DNA of 41,195 nucleotides from Alphaproteobacteria bacterium. GTDB lineage: Bacteria; Pseudomonadota; Alphaproteobacteria; Ferrovibrionales; Ferrovibrionaceae. Position 1 is the first letter of the stretch; every line of letters starts with the position of its first letter. The position numbers and the translations under genes are program-made. The stretch spans positions 1 to 41,195 of the forward strand of contig JAHCJQ010000019.1 of the NCBI GenBank assembly GCA_026126215.1, in the 5' to 3' direction. Of the stretch, positions 1 through 7,297 are shown piece by piece. Below the pieces are notes generated by a model. It was not told the origin of the DNA. It searched no databases and worked only from the letters and a program-made list of their open reading frames with translations.

Positions 1-1178
1 CTGAGGATGGCCAGCAGCGCCGGATCGAAATGGCCGGCCGGGTCGATCCTGTCGTCGCCTTCGAGGATGATGCGCATGGCCTCGGCGTGGCTCATGCCAG
101 GCTTGTAGGGACGGGGCGAACGCAGCGCGTCATAGACATCGGCCAGGGTACAGATGCGCGCGGCGATCGGAATCTCCTCGCCCTTGCGGCCCTCCGGGTA
201 GCCGGAGCCGTCCCATTTCTCGTGATGGCAGAGCGCGATGTCCGCCGCCATGGCCAGCCGGTGCGAGCCGGCAAGGATGCGATGACCATAGACCGGATGG
301 TTCATCATTTCGCGACGCTCCTCCACCGTCAGGCCGCCGCGCTTCTTGAGGACGGCAGCATCCACGCTCATCTTGCCCACGTCATGGAGTTGGGCGCTGT
401 AGCGGATCTCGTCGCAGAAGGCATCGGGCATGTCCATCAGCCGCGCCAGGTGAAAGCTGTATTCGTTGACCCGGAGGATATGGTTGCCGGTATTGTCGTC
501 GTGGATTTCCGCGCCCTTGGCCAGCATGTTGATGGACAGTTTGAACGCCGCCTCCGTCTCGTCCTGCAGCGAGGCGATGGTCTGGCGCTGGTGCGCCAGC
601 TCGCGATTGCGCTGGCGCAGCACCATGTTCTTGGTGGCGATCAGCTCGGTCATGATCGCCCGCTCGACCAGGCTGCCGACGACGCGCGCGATCGGGCCGA
701 CCAGATCGCTGAAGGCATGGCCGAAGGGGACCGGGCGGCTGCGCCCGGCACGCCGGCGGTTGATAAGCTGGACCACGCCGATCACGTTGCCCCGGTAGCT
801 CTTGAGTGGGAAGCAGAGCATGGAGCGGGTGCGGTAGCCGTCGATCTCGAAGGACGGGTCGAACGAATAGCCGGCGCGCGGCGGCAGTTCGTAGACATCG
901 TCGATGCTGAGGGTCGAGCCGGTCCGCGCCACGTAGCCGGCGATGGTATCGGAGCGTACCGGAACATGGATGGAGGAGGGCTTGACGCGGATAGCATCGT
1001 TCTGGGCGCTGGCCGCTTCGAGCACCCGGCCGGCGCCGCGGCGCCGCACGACATAGATGGTGCCGCCTTCGGCGCCGGTCATCAGCCGGCTTTTCAGCAG
1101 AATGCCATCAAGCAGGCGTTCGACCGACTGGCCGGCCTGCTGGTCGACGAAATCCAGGAACTCGATGACCCCGTTCAT
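1..1178 (-). CDS. GAF plus HD-GYP domain cyclic-di-GMP phosphodiesterase (3' end outside window)
   Basis: Cytoplasmic signalling enzyme expected to hydrolyse cyclic di-GMP. The 392 codons in the window begin [10 protein letters not shown]. Residues 20-170 read as a GAF sensor domain, followed by a helical linker (about 172-212) and an HD-GYP domain. The metal-binding HD lies at residues 265-266 in LHDVGK, and the GYP signature at 326-328 in [10 protein letters not shown]. Both hallmark motifs are intact, so it looks catalytically competent. There is no transmembrane segment, so the GAF domain probably senses a small cytoplasmic ligand. The gene runs off the left edge shortly after [10 protein letters not shown], near the normal end of an HD-GYP domain, so little is probably missing. 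The ATG at 1178 is preceded by a G-rich but weak ribosome site. The family call is secure; the ligand is unknown. Confidence 0.93.
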   Translation of the reverse strand, partial: MNGVIEFLDFVDQQAGQSVERLLDGILLKSRLMTGAEGGTIYVVRRRGAGRVLEAASAQNDAIRVKPSSIHVPVRSDTIAGYVARTGSTLSIDDVYELPPRAGYSFDPSFEIDGYRTRSMLCFPLKSYRGNVIGVVQLINRRRAGRSRPVPFGHAFSDLVGPIARVVGSLVERAIMTELIATKNMVLRQRNRELAHQRQTIASLQDETEAAFKLSINMLAKGAEIHDDNTGNHILRVNEYSFHLARLMDMPDAFCDEIRYSAQLHDVGKMSVDAAVLKKRGGLTVEERREMMNHPVYGHRILAGSHRLAMAADIALCHHEKWDGSGYPEGRKGEEIPIAARICTLADVYDALRSPRPYKPGMSHAEAMRIILEGDDRIDPAGHFDPALLAIL

Positions 1179-1214
1179 GAGCGTGACCCCCCTCGGCCAC
1201 GGACAAGGGTCATG

Positions 1215-1250
1215 CTAGAGCGTTTCTCGGCCGGATGGAAACCTTCTCAC
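1215..1250 (+). repeat. Solitary copy of a CTAGAG...GGATGGAAAC intergenic repeat
   Basis: This 36-bp stretch starts CTAGAGCGTTTC and continues with GGATGGAAACCTTCT. It aligns with both ends of the element at 3780-4053. It sits in the 114-bp spacer between the cytochrome c stop and the HD-GYP start. No partner in inverted orientation is visible nearby. It resembles short dispersed intergenic repeats of alphaproteobacteria; function unknown. Confidence 0.6.
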
Positions 1251-1292
1251 CCGGCTGGCCTGCCGCCGGCTGCATCCGGGCGCGCGGCCGGC

Positions 1293-1685
1293 CTATTCGG
1301 CGGTGACTTTCTTCAGATAGGCGATCAGATTGGCGCGGTCATCGGGCTTCTTTACGCCGATGAAGACCATCTTGTTGCCGGGCATGAAGCCGCGCGGATC
1401 GGCCAGGTACTTGTCGAGCTTCTCCACGTCCCAGGCGAAACCCGCGCCCTGCATGGCACTGGAGAACTTGAAGCCTTCCGCGTGCCCGGCCTTGCGCCCG
1501 AACACCCCGTGCAGGTTCGGACCGACCAGGTTCTTGCCGCCCTTCTCGATCGTGTGGCAGGCCTTGCAGAGATTGAACACCCTCTGGCCCTTTTCCGGGT
1601 CGCCATCGGCGCGGGCGGGGGAGGCGGCGAGGGCGGCGCAGGCGGCGAGGCCGAGCAGGATCGGGAATCGTGGCAGGCAACGCAT
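1293..1685 (-). CDS. Class I c-type cytochrome (mitochondrial/c2-like), periplasmic
   Basis: Small soluble electron carrier of 130 aa. Residues 1-26 form a signal peptide ([20 protein letters not shown], cleavage likely after ASPARA). Heme attachment is C40-K-A-C43-H44, with H44 the proximal ligand. M106 in PGNKM matches the distal methionine of the mitochondrial cytochrome c PGTKM motif. The C-terminal [15 protein letters not shown] is typical of cytochrome c2/c550. The ATG at 1685 was chosen because CCGGAG lies 8 bp upstream and the signal peptide starts directly there; in-frame codons further upstream give non-family sequence. It probably carries electrons between the bc1 complex and an oxidase or dehydrogenase. 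It stands alone, so the partner is not shown by context. Confidence 0.92.
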   Translation of the reverse strand: MRCLPRFPILLGLAACAALAASPARADGDPEKGQRVFNLCKACHTIEKGGKNLVGPNLHGVFGRKAGHAEGFKFSSAMQGAGFAWDVEKLDKYLADPRGFMPGNKMVFIGVKKPDDRANLIAYLKKVTAE

Positions 1686-1851
1686 TTCGAAACTCCGGAG
1701 GATGCTGCGGTCGGATCTGGAAATGGCGCAGATACCATACCCGGCAAGGGTCGGCAAATGGCCGGGCGGTGAGACATTGCGACGCAGCTCCATGGCTCGC
1801 CTACCTGCAACTCTGCTAGACTTGCCGATCAGCCATCCCCGGACCTGCCCC

Positions 1852-2562
1852 GTGACCGAACTCAGCCGCCTGTCCCAGCGCCGCCTTCGCATGATGCTCG
1901 AGGCCGGAGAGGAGGTGCTGCGCTGCCAGGAGGCGCTGGCGCGCGGTGGCCTCAATATCGTGGGCGAGATCCTGCGGGGCCAAGGGACATTTTTTGAGTG
2001 GAACCACTATCCGGAAGGCGACGTCTACGACCGGGAGAGCCATTCCCAGTACTACTACCATTCCCATCGCGGCGAGCATGACGAGCATGGGCATTTCCAT
2101 ACCTTCCTGCGCCGGGCGGGGATGCCTGCCGGGATCGAGCCGGCCCCTATGCCCGGCCGCCAGCACTGGCCGAGCGGAGAAGAGGAGCTCTCGCACCTGA
2201 TCGCCATCTCGATGGATACCTTCGGCACGCCGGTGCGGCTGTTTGCGACCAATCGCTGGGTCACCGGGGAGGCGTGGTTTCGCGCCGAGGATGTGATCCG
2301 CATGCTCGATCGCTTCTCCATCGCCCATGCCTATCCCTCCTGGCCCGTCAATCGCTGGCTCAGTTCGATGATCCGCTTGTTCCAGCCGCAGATCGCCGAG
2401 CTGCTGCGCGAGCGTGACCGGGTGATCCGGGAGTGGAAGCGCGGCGAGGTGGACGTGCTGGAGGATACTGCCCTCGAGGTCACGGGCGCGCACCCGATTG
2501 CGGTGGACCGCCAGATCGCCCGGGTTAGGCAGGCCCTGTCAAAGGCCGAGGCGCGGGGATAG
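1852..2562 (+). CDS. Conserved hypothetical protein, DUF6969-like, His/Tyr-rich core
   Basis: The 236-aa protein has no signal peptide or membrane segment. It matches what I remember as the DUF6969 family of Rhodospirillales, of unknown function. The striking part is residues 43-83: [14 protein letters not shown], then [20 protein letters not shown], dense in His, Asp and Glu like a metal site. The second half contains [27 protein letters not shown] and a conserved SWPVNRWL. The GTG at 1852 fits the family N-terminus; an in-frame ATG at 1792 would add 20 residues with no ribosome site. It is divergent from the cytochrome c gene across a 166-bp spacer, which does not prove a functional link. 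Metal binding is inference from composition only. Confidence 0.72.
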   Translation: MTELSRLSQRRLRMMLEAGEEVLRCQEALARGGLNIVGEILRGQGTFFEWNHYPEGDVYDRESHSQYYYHSHRGEHDEHGHFHTFLRRAGMPAGIEPAPMPGRQHWPSGEEELSHLIAISMDTFGTPVRLFATNRWVTGEAWFRAEDVIRMLDRFSIAHAYPSWPVNRWLSSMIRLFQPQIAELLRERDRVIREWKRGEVDVLEDTALEVTGAHPIAVDRQIARVRQALSKAEARG

Positions 2563-2577
2563 CCGGAGATAGGGCCA

Positions 2578-2592
2578 TTAACCCGCCCTTTA
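2578..2592 (+). promoter_or_regulatory. Possible CtrA-type box upstream of the DUF2336 gene
   Basis: The sequence TTAA-CCCGCCC-TTTA matches the CtrA full site (TTAA, seven bases, TTAA) at seven of eight conserved positions. It lies 75 bp before the DUF2336 start codon, a reasonable promoter position. In alphaproteobacteria CtrA often controls motility and cell-cycle genes. A single near-match by eye is weak evidence. Confidence 0.3.
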
Positions 2593-2666
2593 CCCGCCCT
2601 GGCCGAGGCTGGCCGGGTCGAGGGTTCCGGCCGCGGGCCGGCGCCTGATTCGACCCGGAGGCCCGA

Positions 2667-3773
2667 ATGAAACTGACCGTCGCAGACGTGAACCGGCTGA
2701 TCCAGGACCCTTCGCCGGAGGTCCGGGCCGAGACGGCGGCCAAGGTGGCGGAAACCTTCGTCGCCCAGGAGCTCTCGCGTGCGGAACGGGCGCTGGCCGA
2801 GGCGATCTTCCGCACCATGCTGCGCGACGCGGAAGTGATGGTCCGCAAGGCCCTGGCCGAGAGCCTGAAGGTCGATCCGAGCCTGCCTCGCGACGTCGCG
2901 CTGGCACTGGCGCGCGACGTGGCAGAGGTGGCCGAGCCGATTCTCGAATTCTCGCGCGCGCTCTCGGACGAGGACCTGATCGAGATCCTGCGCGCCCAGT
3001 CGCCGGCGCACCAGCTTGCCGTGGCGCGCCGCGAGGCCGTGACGCCGCTCGTCGCCGGGGCCGTGGCGGAACTGGGCGCGGAGGAAGCCGTCGCGGCGCT
3101 GATGAACAACCGCAACGCGGCCATTCCGGAAAAGGCGTTCCAGGTGGCGCTCGACCGGTTCGGCGGAAGCGAGCGCGTGAAGCGGCCGATGGCCATGCGC
3201 GCCAGCCTGCCGATCACGGTGGCGGAACGCCTCGTCACCATGGTGTCCGAGGGTCTGCGCGAGCACCTCGTCGCCAATCACGAACTCTCTCCCGACATCG
3301 CCACCGATATCGTCCTGCAGAGCCGCGAACGGGCGACCGTCGGCCTCAGCGCCCAGGCCGACCGCCCGACGCTGGCGCGGCTGGTCGACGAGATGAAACG
3401 CAACGGTCGCCTCACGCACTCCATCATTGTGCGTGCCCTTTGTACTGGCGATCTGGACTTCTTCGAGACGGCGATGGCGGCCCATGTCGGAATTCCGGTC
3501 GAGAATGCCTGGGCGCTGATCCATGATCGCGGCGGGCTGGGGCTCGATGCGATCTGCCGGCGCTGCGAGGTGCCGGAAGGACTGATGCCGCTGATCCGCA
3601 TCGGCGTCGCTGTGGCGCGCGAGCTTTCGCCCGACGGCATGCCGGGCGACCGAGAACGCTTTCGCGACCGCGTGATCGAGCGCGTGCTCACTCATCTGGA
3701 GCGCGACGTCAACGGGGACAACATCGACTACCTGATCGGCAGGCTCGCCGGCGGCGGCCGTCACGCTGCCTGA
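2667..3773 (+). CDS. DUF2336 domain protein
   Basis: The 368-aa protein is almost entirely helical and cytoplasmic, and has the look of DUF2336 (HEAT-like repeats, common in alphaproteobacteria). It opens MKLTVADVNRLIQDPSPEVR with the typical PSPEVRAETAAKVA repeat unit, and continues with DAEVMVRKALAESLKVDPSLP and SDEDLIEILRAQSPAHQLAVA (residue ranges about 1-230). The C-terminal part (about 250-368) holds a further helical region ending GRLAGGGRHAA. Function is not established; some relatives are annotated near motility or signalling genes, and a possible CtrA box lies upstream. The start is well supported: CGGAGG is 6 bp before the ATG. It stands as a single gene, with a repeat element directly after its stop. 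Confidence 0.85.
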   Translation: MKLTVADVNRLIQDPSPEVRAETAAKVAETFVAQELSRAERALAEAIFRTMLRDAEVMVRKALAESLKVDPSLPRDVALALARDVAEVAEPILEFSRALSDEDLIEILRAQSPAHQLAVARREAVTPLVAGAVAELGAEEAVAALMNNRNAAIPEKAFQVALDRFGGSERVKRPMAMRASLPITVAERLVTMVSEGLREHLVANHELSPDIATDIVLQSRERATVGLSAQADRPTLARLVDEMKRNGRLTHSIIVRALCTGDLDFFETAMAAHVGIPVENAWALIHDRGGLGLDAICRRCEVPEGLMPLIRIGVAVARELSPDGMPGDRERFRDRVIERVLTHLERDVNGDNIDYLIGRLAGGGRHAA

Positions 3774-3779
3774 CCCGGT

Positions 3780-4053
3780 CTAGAGCCTTTCACCGCAGGA
3801 TGGAAACGTTCTGAAGCGGCGGAATTGGGACGGGCCGAGAAAGTCGGCGCAGGTCGTAGTGGGGCTGCTCCCTGAGCTGGCTGACGCTGTCCATCGGCGC
3901 AATTCCGCCCGTCCCGGCGGGTTGGCCGGCGGCGGGCGCCCGCTTTGTCGCGCCGCTGGCCCGATGCACCACATCGCACTGCGCGCCGCTTCGCGCGGCT
4001 CGCCGCGCCGCAGGCCAACAGAACTGTTTCCATCCCACGGCGAGAGCCTCTAG
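3780..4053. repeat. 274-bp element with 34-bp imperfect terminal inverted repeats (MITE-like or structured intergenic repeat)
   Basis: The left end (3780-3813) begins CTAGAGCCTTTCACCG and includes GGATGGAAACGTTCTG. The reverse complement of the right end (4053-4019) begins CTAGAGGCTCTCGCCG and includes GGATGGAAACAGTTCTG. The two align with only a few mismatches and single-base gaps. Inside, GGCGGAATTG (3818-3827) pairs with CAATTCCGCC (3900-3909), and GCCGC-TTCGC-GCGGC forms a small hairpin near 3990. No credible gene lies inside. The right CTAG overlaps the dctM stop codon (TAG, minus strand). No clear target-site duplication was seen. A third copy of one end is at 1215-1250. It could be a non-autonomous mobile element or a transcribed structured repeat. 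Confidence 0.6.
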
Positions 4054-5351
4054 TCCATCAGCGAGGGCAGGAACAGGCTGATCGCCGGAAAGGCCACCAG
4101 GATCAGGATCCTGAGCGCATCCGCGAGAATGAAGGGAAGGATGCCGCGGATCGCAGTCTGCAGCCGGAGATCGCCGGAGATGCCGACGATGACGAACAGG
4201 TTCATCCCGACCGGCGGCGTGATCAGGCCGATTTCGACCACGCAGACCAGCAGCACTCCGAACCAGATCGGATCGAAGCCCATGGCGGTGACCAGCGGGA
4301 AGACGAACGGCACCGTGATGAAGACCATGGACAGGCTGTCCATGAAGCAGCCCAGTGCCAGGTAGAACAGGATCACGAGCAGCAGGACGGCATAGCGGTT
4401 CCAGCCGAGCGCCTCCGCCTCGGCGATCAGCAGTCGTGGCAGCCCGGTCGTCTCGACGAAATAGTTGAAGATCGCGGTTCCGATCAGGATGGCGAAGATC
4501 ATCGCCGTGGTGGTCGCCGTCTCGCCGAGGCAGGTGCCGAGCACGCGCAAGCTCAGTCGCCTGCGCGCCGCCGCATGGACGAAAGTGCCGAAGGCGCCGA
4601 TTGCCGCCGCCTCGGTCGGCGAGAACCAGCCGACATAGATGCCGCCCATGACCAGGACGAACAGCAGTGCCACCGGCCAGACTTCCCGATAGGCGACAAG
4701 ACGTGCCGCCCGCTCCGGCCTCGGCGAGGGCGGGGCCAGGCCGGGCCGGAGGCGAAGCTGCACCAGCACGGCGCCCATATAGAGCAACGTCGCCAGCAGT
4801 CCGGGCAGCAGGCCGGCGGCGAACATCTTGCCGATGGACTGTTCGGTGAGCAGCGCATAGACGACCATGACGACCGAGGGCGGGATCAGGATGCCGAGCG
4901 TGCCGCCCGCCGCGATCGTGGCGGCGGCCAGGCTGTCGGCATAGCCGTTGCGGCGCATTTCGGGCAGGGCAACGCGGCACATGGTGGCGGCGGTGGCGAG
5001 CGACGAGCCACAGATGGCGCCGAAGGCTGCACAGGCGCCGATGGTGGCATTGGCCAGCCCGCCGCGGTAATGGCCGATCAGCGCGTGGATTGCCCGGTAG
5101 AGCGACTGGCTCATCCCCGCATGGGCCGCGAAGACCCCCATCATGACGAAGAGGGGTATGACGGAGAGCCCATAGGGAAACACGGTCTCGAACGGCGCGC
5201 TGCCAAGGATGAAGGTGACGGAAGCCCAGCCGTTGAGGTACCAGCCGCCTGCCAGGCCCACGGTGCCCATGGCGATGGCGACCGGCACGCGCAACCCGAT
5301 CAGCAGCAGCATGGCGAAGAACCCGACCAGGCCGGCGGCTTCCGAACTCAT
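4050..5351 (-). CDS. dctM: TRAP transporter large permease subunit, DctM family
   Basis: Inner-membrane protein of 433 aa with roughly 12 hydrophobic segments, the channel-forming subunit of a tripartite ATP-independent periplasmic transporter driven by a sodium or proton gradient. Family marks include GYLANATIGACAAFGAICGSS-like residues near 120 (here GLANATIGACAAFGAICGSS), GGTLGILIPPSVVMVVYA, GWFSPTEAAAIGAFG and LITPPVGMNLFVI near residue 380. Length is normal for DctM. It is last in dctP-dctQ-dctM, 7 bp after dctQ. Its stop codon lies inside the terminal repeat of the neighbouring 274-bp element, so that repeat may also shape the transcript end. The substrate cannot be read from the sequence; TRAP systems usually take organic acids. 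Confidence 0.95.
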   Translation of the reverse strand: MSSEAAGLVGFFAMLLLIGLRVPVAIAMGTVGLAGGWYLNGWASVTFILGSAPFETVFPYGLSVIPLFVMMGVFAAHAGMSQSLYRAIHALIGHYRGGLANATIGACAAFGAICGSSLATAATMCRVALPEMRRNGYADSLAAATIAAGGTLGILIPPSVVMVVYALLTEQSIGKMFAAGLLPGLLATLLYMGAVLVQLRLRPGLAPPSPRPERAARLVAYREVWPVALLFVLVMGGIYVGWFSPTEAAAIGAFGTFVHAAARRRLSLRVLGTCLGETATTTAMIFAILIGTAIFNYFVETTGLPRLLIAEAEALGWNRYAVLLLVILFYLALGCFMDSLSMVFITVPFVFPLVTAMGFDPIWFGVLLVCVVEIGLITPPVGMNLFVIVGISGDLRLQTAIRGILPFILADALRILILVAFPAISLFLPSLMD

Positions 5352-5358
5352 CGCGCGC

Positions 5359-5889
5359 TCATTCGGGCAAGGTAGGCCCGGGCGGAGGCGGCAGGATGGG
5401 CCTGCCGGTAAGCGCCTGCGCCAGATGGCCGGTGAACTGCAGCAGCAGCGCCAGGACCGACAGGCCGAACCCGGCGATCATCGGCGCCCAGAAAAAGCCG
5501 AGCGGGATACCGAGATTCATCGAGACGTCGCCATACTCGATCTTCTGCAGCGCCTTGATCAGTCCGAACCAGAACAGCGCCGTCATGAAGAAGATGCCGA
5601 GCGCTGCACCGAACGCGCGGGCCAGCGCCTGGGCGCGGGCGCCCCAGCGGTCGGTGAAGATCTCGACCGCGATGTGCCCTTCGGCGAGGAATGTGTAGGG
5701 AATGGCAAGGAACGCCAGCATCACCACGGAAAGCTGCACCATTTCCGTCGTGCCGAAGATGCCGTTGCCGAAGTTGCGGATGAAGATGTCGGCACAGGTA
5801 ACCAGCATGCCGCCCATGAGGAACAGCGCGCCAAACATCGCGATCAGGCGGGTCAGCCGGTAAAGCGCGACATGCAGAAGGGAAAACAT
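5359..5889 (-). CDS. dctQ: TRAP transporter small permease subunit, DctQ family
   Basis: The 176-aa membrane protein has four hydrophobic helices and is the small subunit that pairs with DctM. Typical features are ADIFIRNFGNGIFGTTEMVQ (about residues 35-54) and LAIPYTFLAEGHIAVEIF (about 64-81). The ATG at 5889 starts MFSLLHVALYRLTRLIAMFG, a normal DctQ N-terminus. The frame stays open upstream to 6018, but that Arg-rich sequence overlaps dctP and is not family-like. The ribosome site is weak. A strong hairpin sits immediately upstream in the dctP-dctQ spacer, suggesting the membrane subunits are made at lower levels than the binding protein. Proline-rich C-terminus (PILPPPPGPTLPE). Confidence 0.92.
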   Translation of the reverse strand: MFSLLHVALYRLTRLIAMFGALFLMGGMLVTCADIFIRNFGNGIFGTTEMVQLSVVMLAFLAIPYTFLAEGHIAVEIFTDRWGARAQALARAFGAALGIFFMTALFWFGLIKALQKIEYGDVSMNLGIPLGFFWAPMIAGFGLSVLALLLQFTGHLAQALTGRPILPPPPGPTLPE

Positions 5890-5905
5890 GGATCGGCGTC
5901 GAGCC

Positions 5906-5938
5906 GCCGCCCCGCCCGGCGCGACCGGACGGGACGGC
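5906..5938 (-). other. Strong intercistronic hairpin between dctP and dctQ
   Basis: Read on the minus strand, GCCGTCCCGTCCGG pairs with CCGGGCGGGGCGGC: 14 pairs, including two G-U pairs, closing a five-base loop (TCGCG). No T-tract follows, so it is unlikely to be a complete intrinsic terminator. Such hairpins after binding-protein genes commonly protect the upstream message from 3' decay or partly stop transcription, giving excess binding protein. Confidence 0.7.
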
Positions 5939-5950
5939 GCTTCGGCGAGC

Positions 5951-6985
5951 CTACTTCTTCTCGAACTGCTGGGCGAGCTTCTGCGCCTCGGCGTAAATCT
6001 CGCGCGCGTTCGCCACACCCTGCTTCTCGACGCTGGAGAGATAGGCGTCGATCATCGGCTGGAGCTTGCGGCGCCAGTCCTCGCGCTCCGCCTCGGAAAG
6101 CTGGTTGATCTTGTTTCCGGCCTTCTCGGCGACCTCGCGGCCCTTGGCATCCCAGGCATCCCACCAGGGTCCGAAGCGGTTGACGAGCGACTGGCCCGTG
6201 GTCTCGTCGATGGCCTTCCTCACGTCGGCGGGCAGGCTGTCATATTTGCGCTGGTTCATCACCACGAAGAAGGAGACGGTATAGGTGCCGGCGCTCAGGT
6301 GGTACTTGGTCACTTCCTGGAGCTTGAAGGAATAGATCGGGTCCCACGGCATGACAAAGCCGCCGATCACGCCCTTCTGCATATTCTCGTAGATTGCCGG
6401 TGCCGGCAGCGCGACCGCGTCGGCGCCGAGATACTTGAGCATCTCCGTGACGGCCGCCGAGGGCGCCCGCACGCGCAGTCCCTTGAGGTCGTCGGCGACC
6501 TTGATCTCGCGGTCGCGGGTATGAATAAGGCCGCCATTGTGCGCATGCAGCGCCAGCACCTTGACCCCCTTGTATTCCTCCGCCAGATACTTGTCGAACA
6601 GCGCCCAGAGGGTGCGTGACATGCCGTCGGCTGTCTTGGCGAGGAAGGGGACGTCCATGATCGAAGTACGCGGAAAGCGGCCGCGCGGCTGGCTGGTCAA
6701 CCCGTGCGAGATGTCGACGGCGCCGTCGCGCGCCTGATCGAACTGCGGCTCGAGCTGTCCGAAGGCCGAACCGGCGGGAAACAGCGTCAGCTTCACCTTG
6801 CCGCCGGTGCGCTTGGCCAGTTCGTCGCGCCACCAGGGGTAGAAGTCGGTGTTCGCGCCATGCGGCGGCGGCAGGAACGTGCTCATTTTCAGCTCGATGG
6901 TCTGCGCCTGCGCCCCGGCGGCAAAGGCAAGAATGCCGGCTGCGGCGAACACACCTATGAAGGTCGATCGTACGTCGTGGTGCAT
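5951..6985 (-). CDS. dctP: TRAP transporter substrate-binding protein, DctP family
   Basis: Periplasmic receptor of 344 aa. Residues 1-27 are a signal peptide (MHHDVRSTFIGVFAAAGILA, cleavage after AGAQA), followed by QTIELKMSTFLPPPHGANTD. Family features include WRDELAKRTGGKVKLTLFPA, the segment DLKGLRVRAPSAAVTEMLKY whose arginine typically anchors a substrate carboxylate, and the C-terminal helix AEAQKLAQQFEKK. The ATG at 6985 has AGGGAGAG 7 bp upstream. It is the first gene of the dctPQM operon, and the 312-bp spacer to the divergent ATP-grasp gene must hold its promoter. The ligand is probably an organic acid, by family analogy only. Confidence 0.94.
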   Translation of the reverse strand: MHHDVRSTFIGVFAAAGILAFAAGAQAQTIELKMSTFLPPPHGANTDFYPWWRDELAKRTGGKVKLTLFPAGSAFGQLEPQFDQARDGAVDISHGLTSQPRGRFPRTSIMDVPFLAKTADGMSRTLWALFDKYLAEEYKGVKVLALHAHNGGLIHTRDREIKVADDLKGLRVRAPSAAVTEMLKYLGADAVALPAPAIYENMQKGVIGGFVMPWDPIYSFKLQEVTKYHLSAGTYTVSFFVVMNQRKYDSLPADVRKAIDETTGQSLVNRFGPWWDAWDAKGREVAEKAGNKINQLSEAEREDWRRKLQPMIDAYLSSVEKQGVANAREIYAEAQKLAQQFEKK

Positions 6986-7297
6986 GGTCGTTCTCTCCCT
7001 GGACACAGGCAACTTTTTGTTTTCGTTGGGTGGCCGGAGCCTTCCCCGTCGCGGAAGTCTGCCATATCCCGTTTCGCCTCGCACCCCATTCCGGTCCCGC
7101 TCCGGGGCAACGCCGGATTGGCGCGGGAGCGGCAAGCCTGCCTAATATGTGGGCGACTGCCCGGCGCCCGGGCGGGCAGGATCGCCGGACCGGGCCGGCC
7201 GCGGGGCCTGAAGGCGAGGGGCGGGCCTGGCCTCTCGCGGGCATGGGCCTTGCATCGCGCCGGGCGGATCGGCGCTGCGATTTGGCGGAGGTGTGGT
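6986..7297. other. 312-bp divergent spacer between dctP and the ATP-grasp operon
   Basis: No gene is supported here. The spacer must carry promoters for both directions, but no convincing -35/-10 pair stands out. It contains a nested hairpin: CCGCTCC at 7097-7103 pairs with GGAGCGG at 7126-7132, enclosing CGCC-GGATT-GGCG. A second G/C-rich inverted repeat, CTGCCC...GGGCAG, lies around 7159-7181. An A/T-rich patch (TTTTTGTTTTCG) near 7013-7025 is a plausible location for dctP promoter or upstream elements. Confidence 0.4.
7287..7291 (+). promoter_or_regulatory. Ribosome binding site that selects the TTG start at 7298
   Basis: GGAGG lies six bases before TTG 7298. No comparable site precedes the in-frame ATG codons at 7325 and 7334. 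The TTG start adds LTGGRFFDE in front of the ATG, and FDEM is a recurring N-terminal motif in relatives as I remember them. Confidence 0.6.

Noticed and set aside
30..1772. A 580-codon plus-strand open frame opposite the HD-GYP and cytochrome c genes
   Set aside because: Its translation is low-complexity with no family likeness, while the minus strand gives intact HD-GYP and heme motifs. It is a high-GC shadow frame.
3945..5375. A 476-codon plus-strand frame, rich in His, Asp, Glu and Gln, opposite dctM
   Set aside because: Composition is typical of the antisense of a membrane protein gene; no domain is recognisable.
7159..7181. G/C-rich inverted repeat in the dctP/ATP-grasp spacer as a terminator or operator
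   Set aside because: Short arms in very GC-rich sequence, between divergent gene starts, where a terminator makes no sense. Likely compositional.
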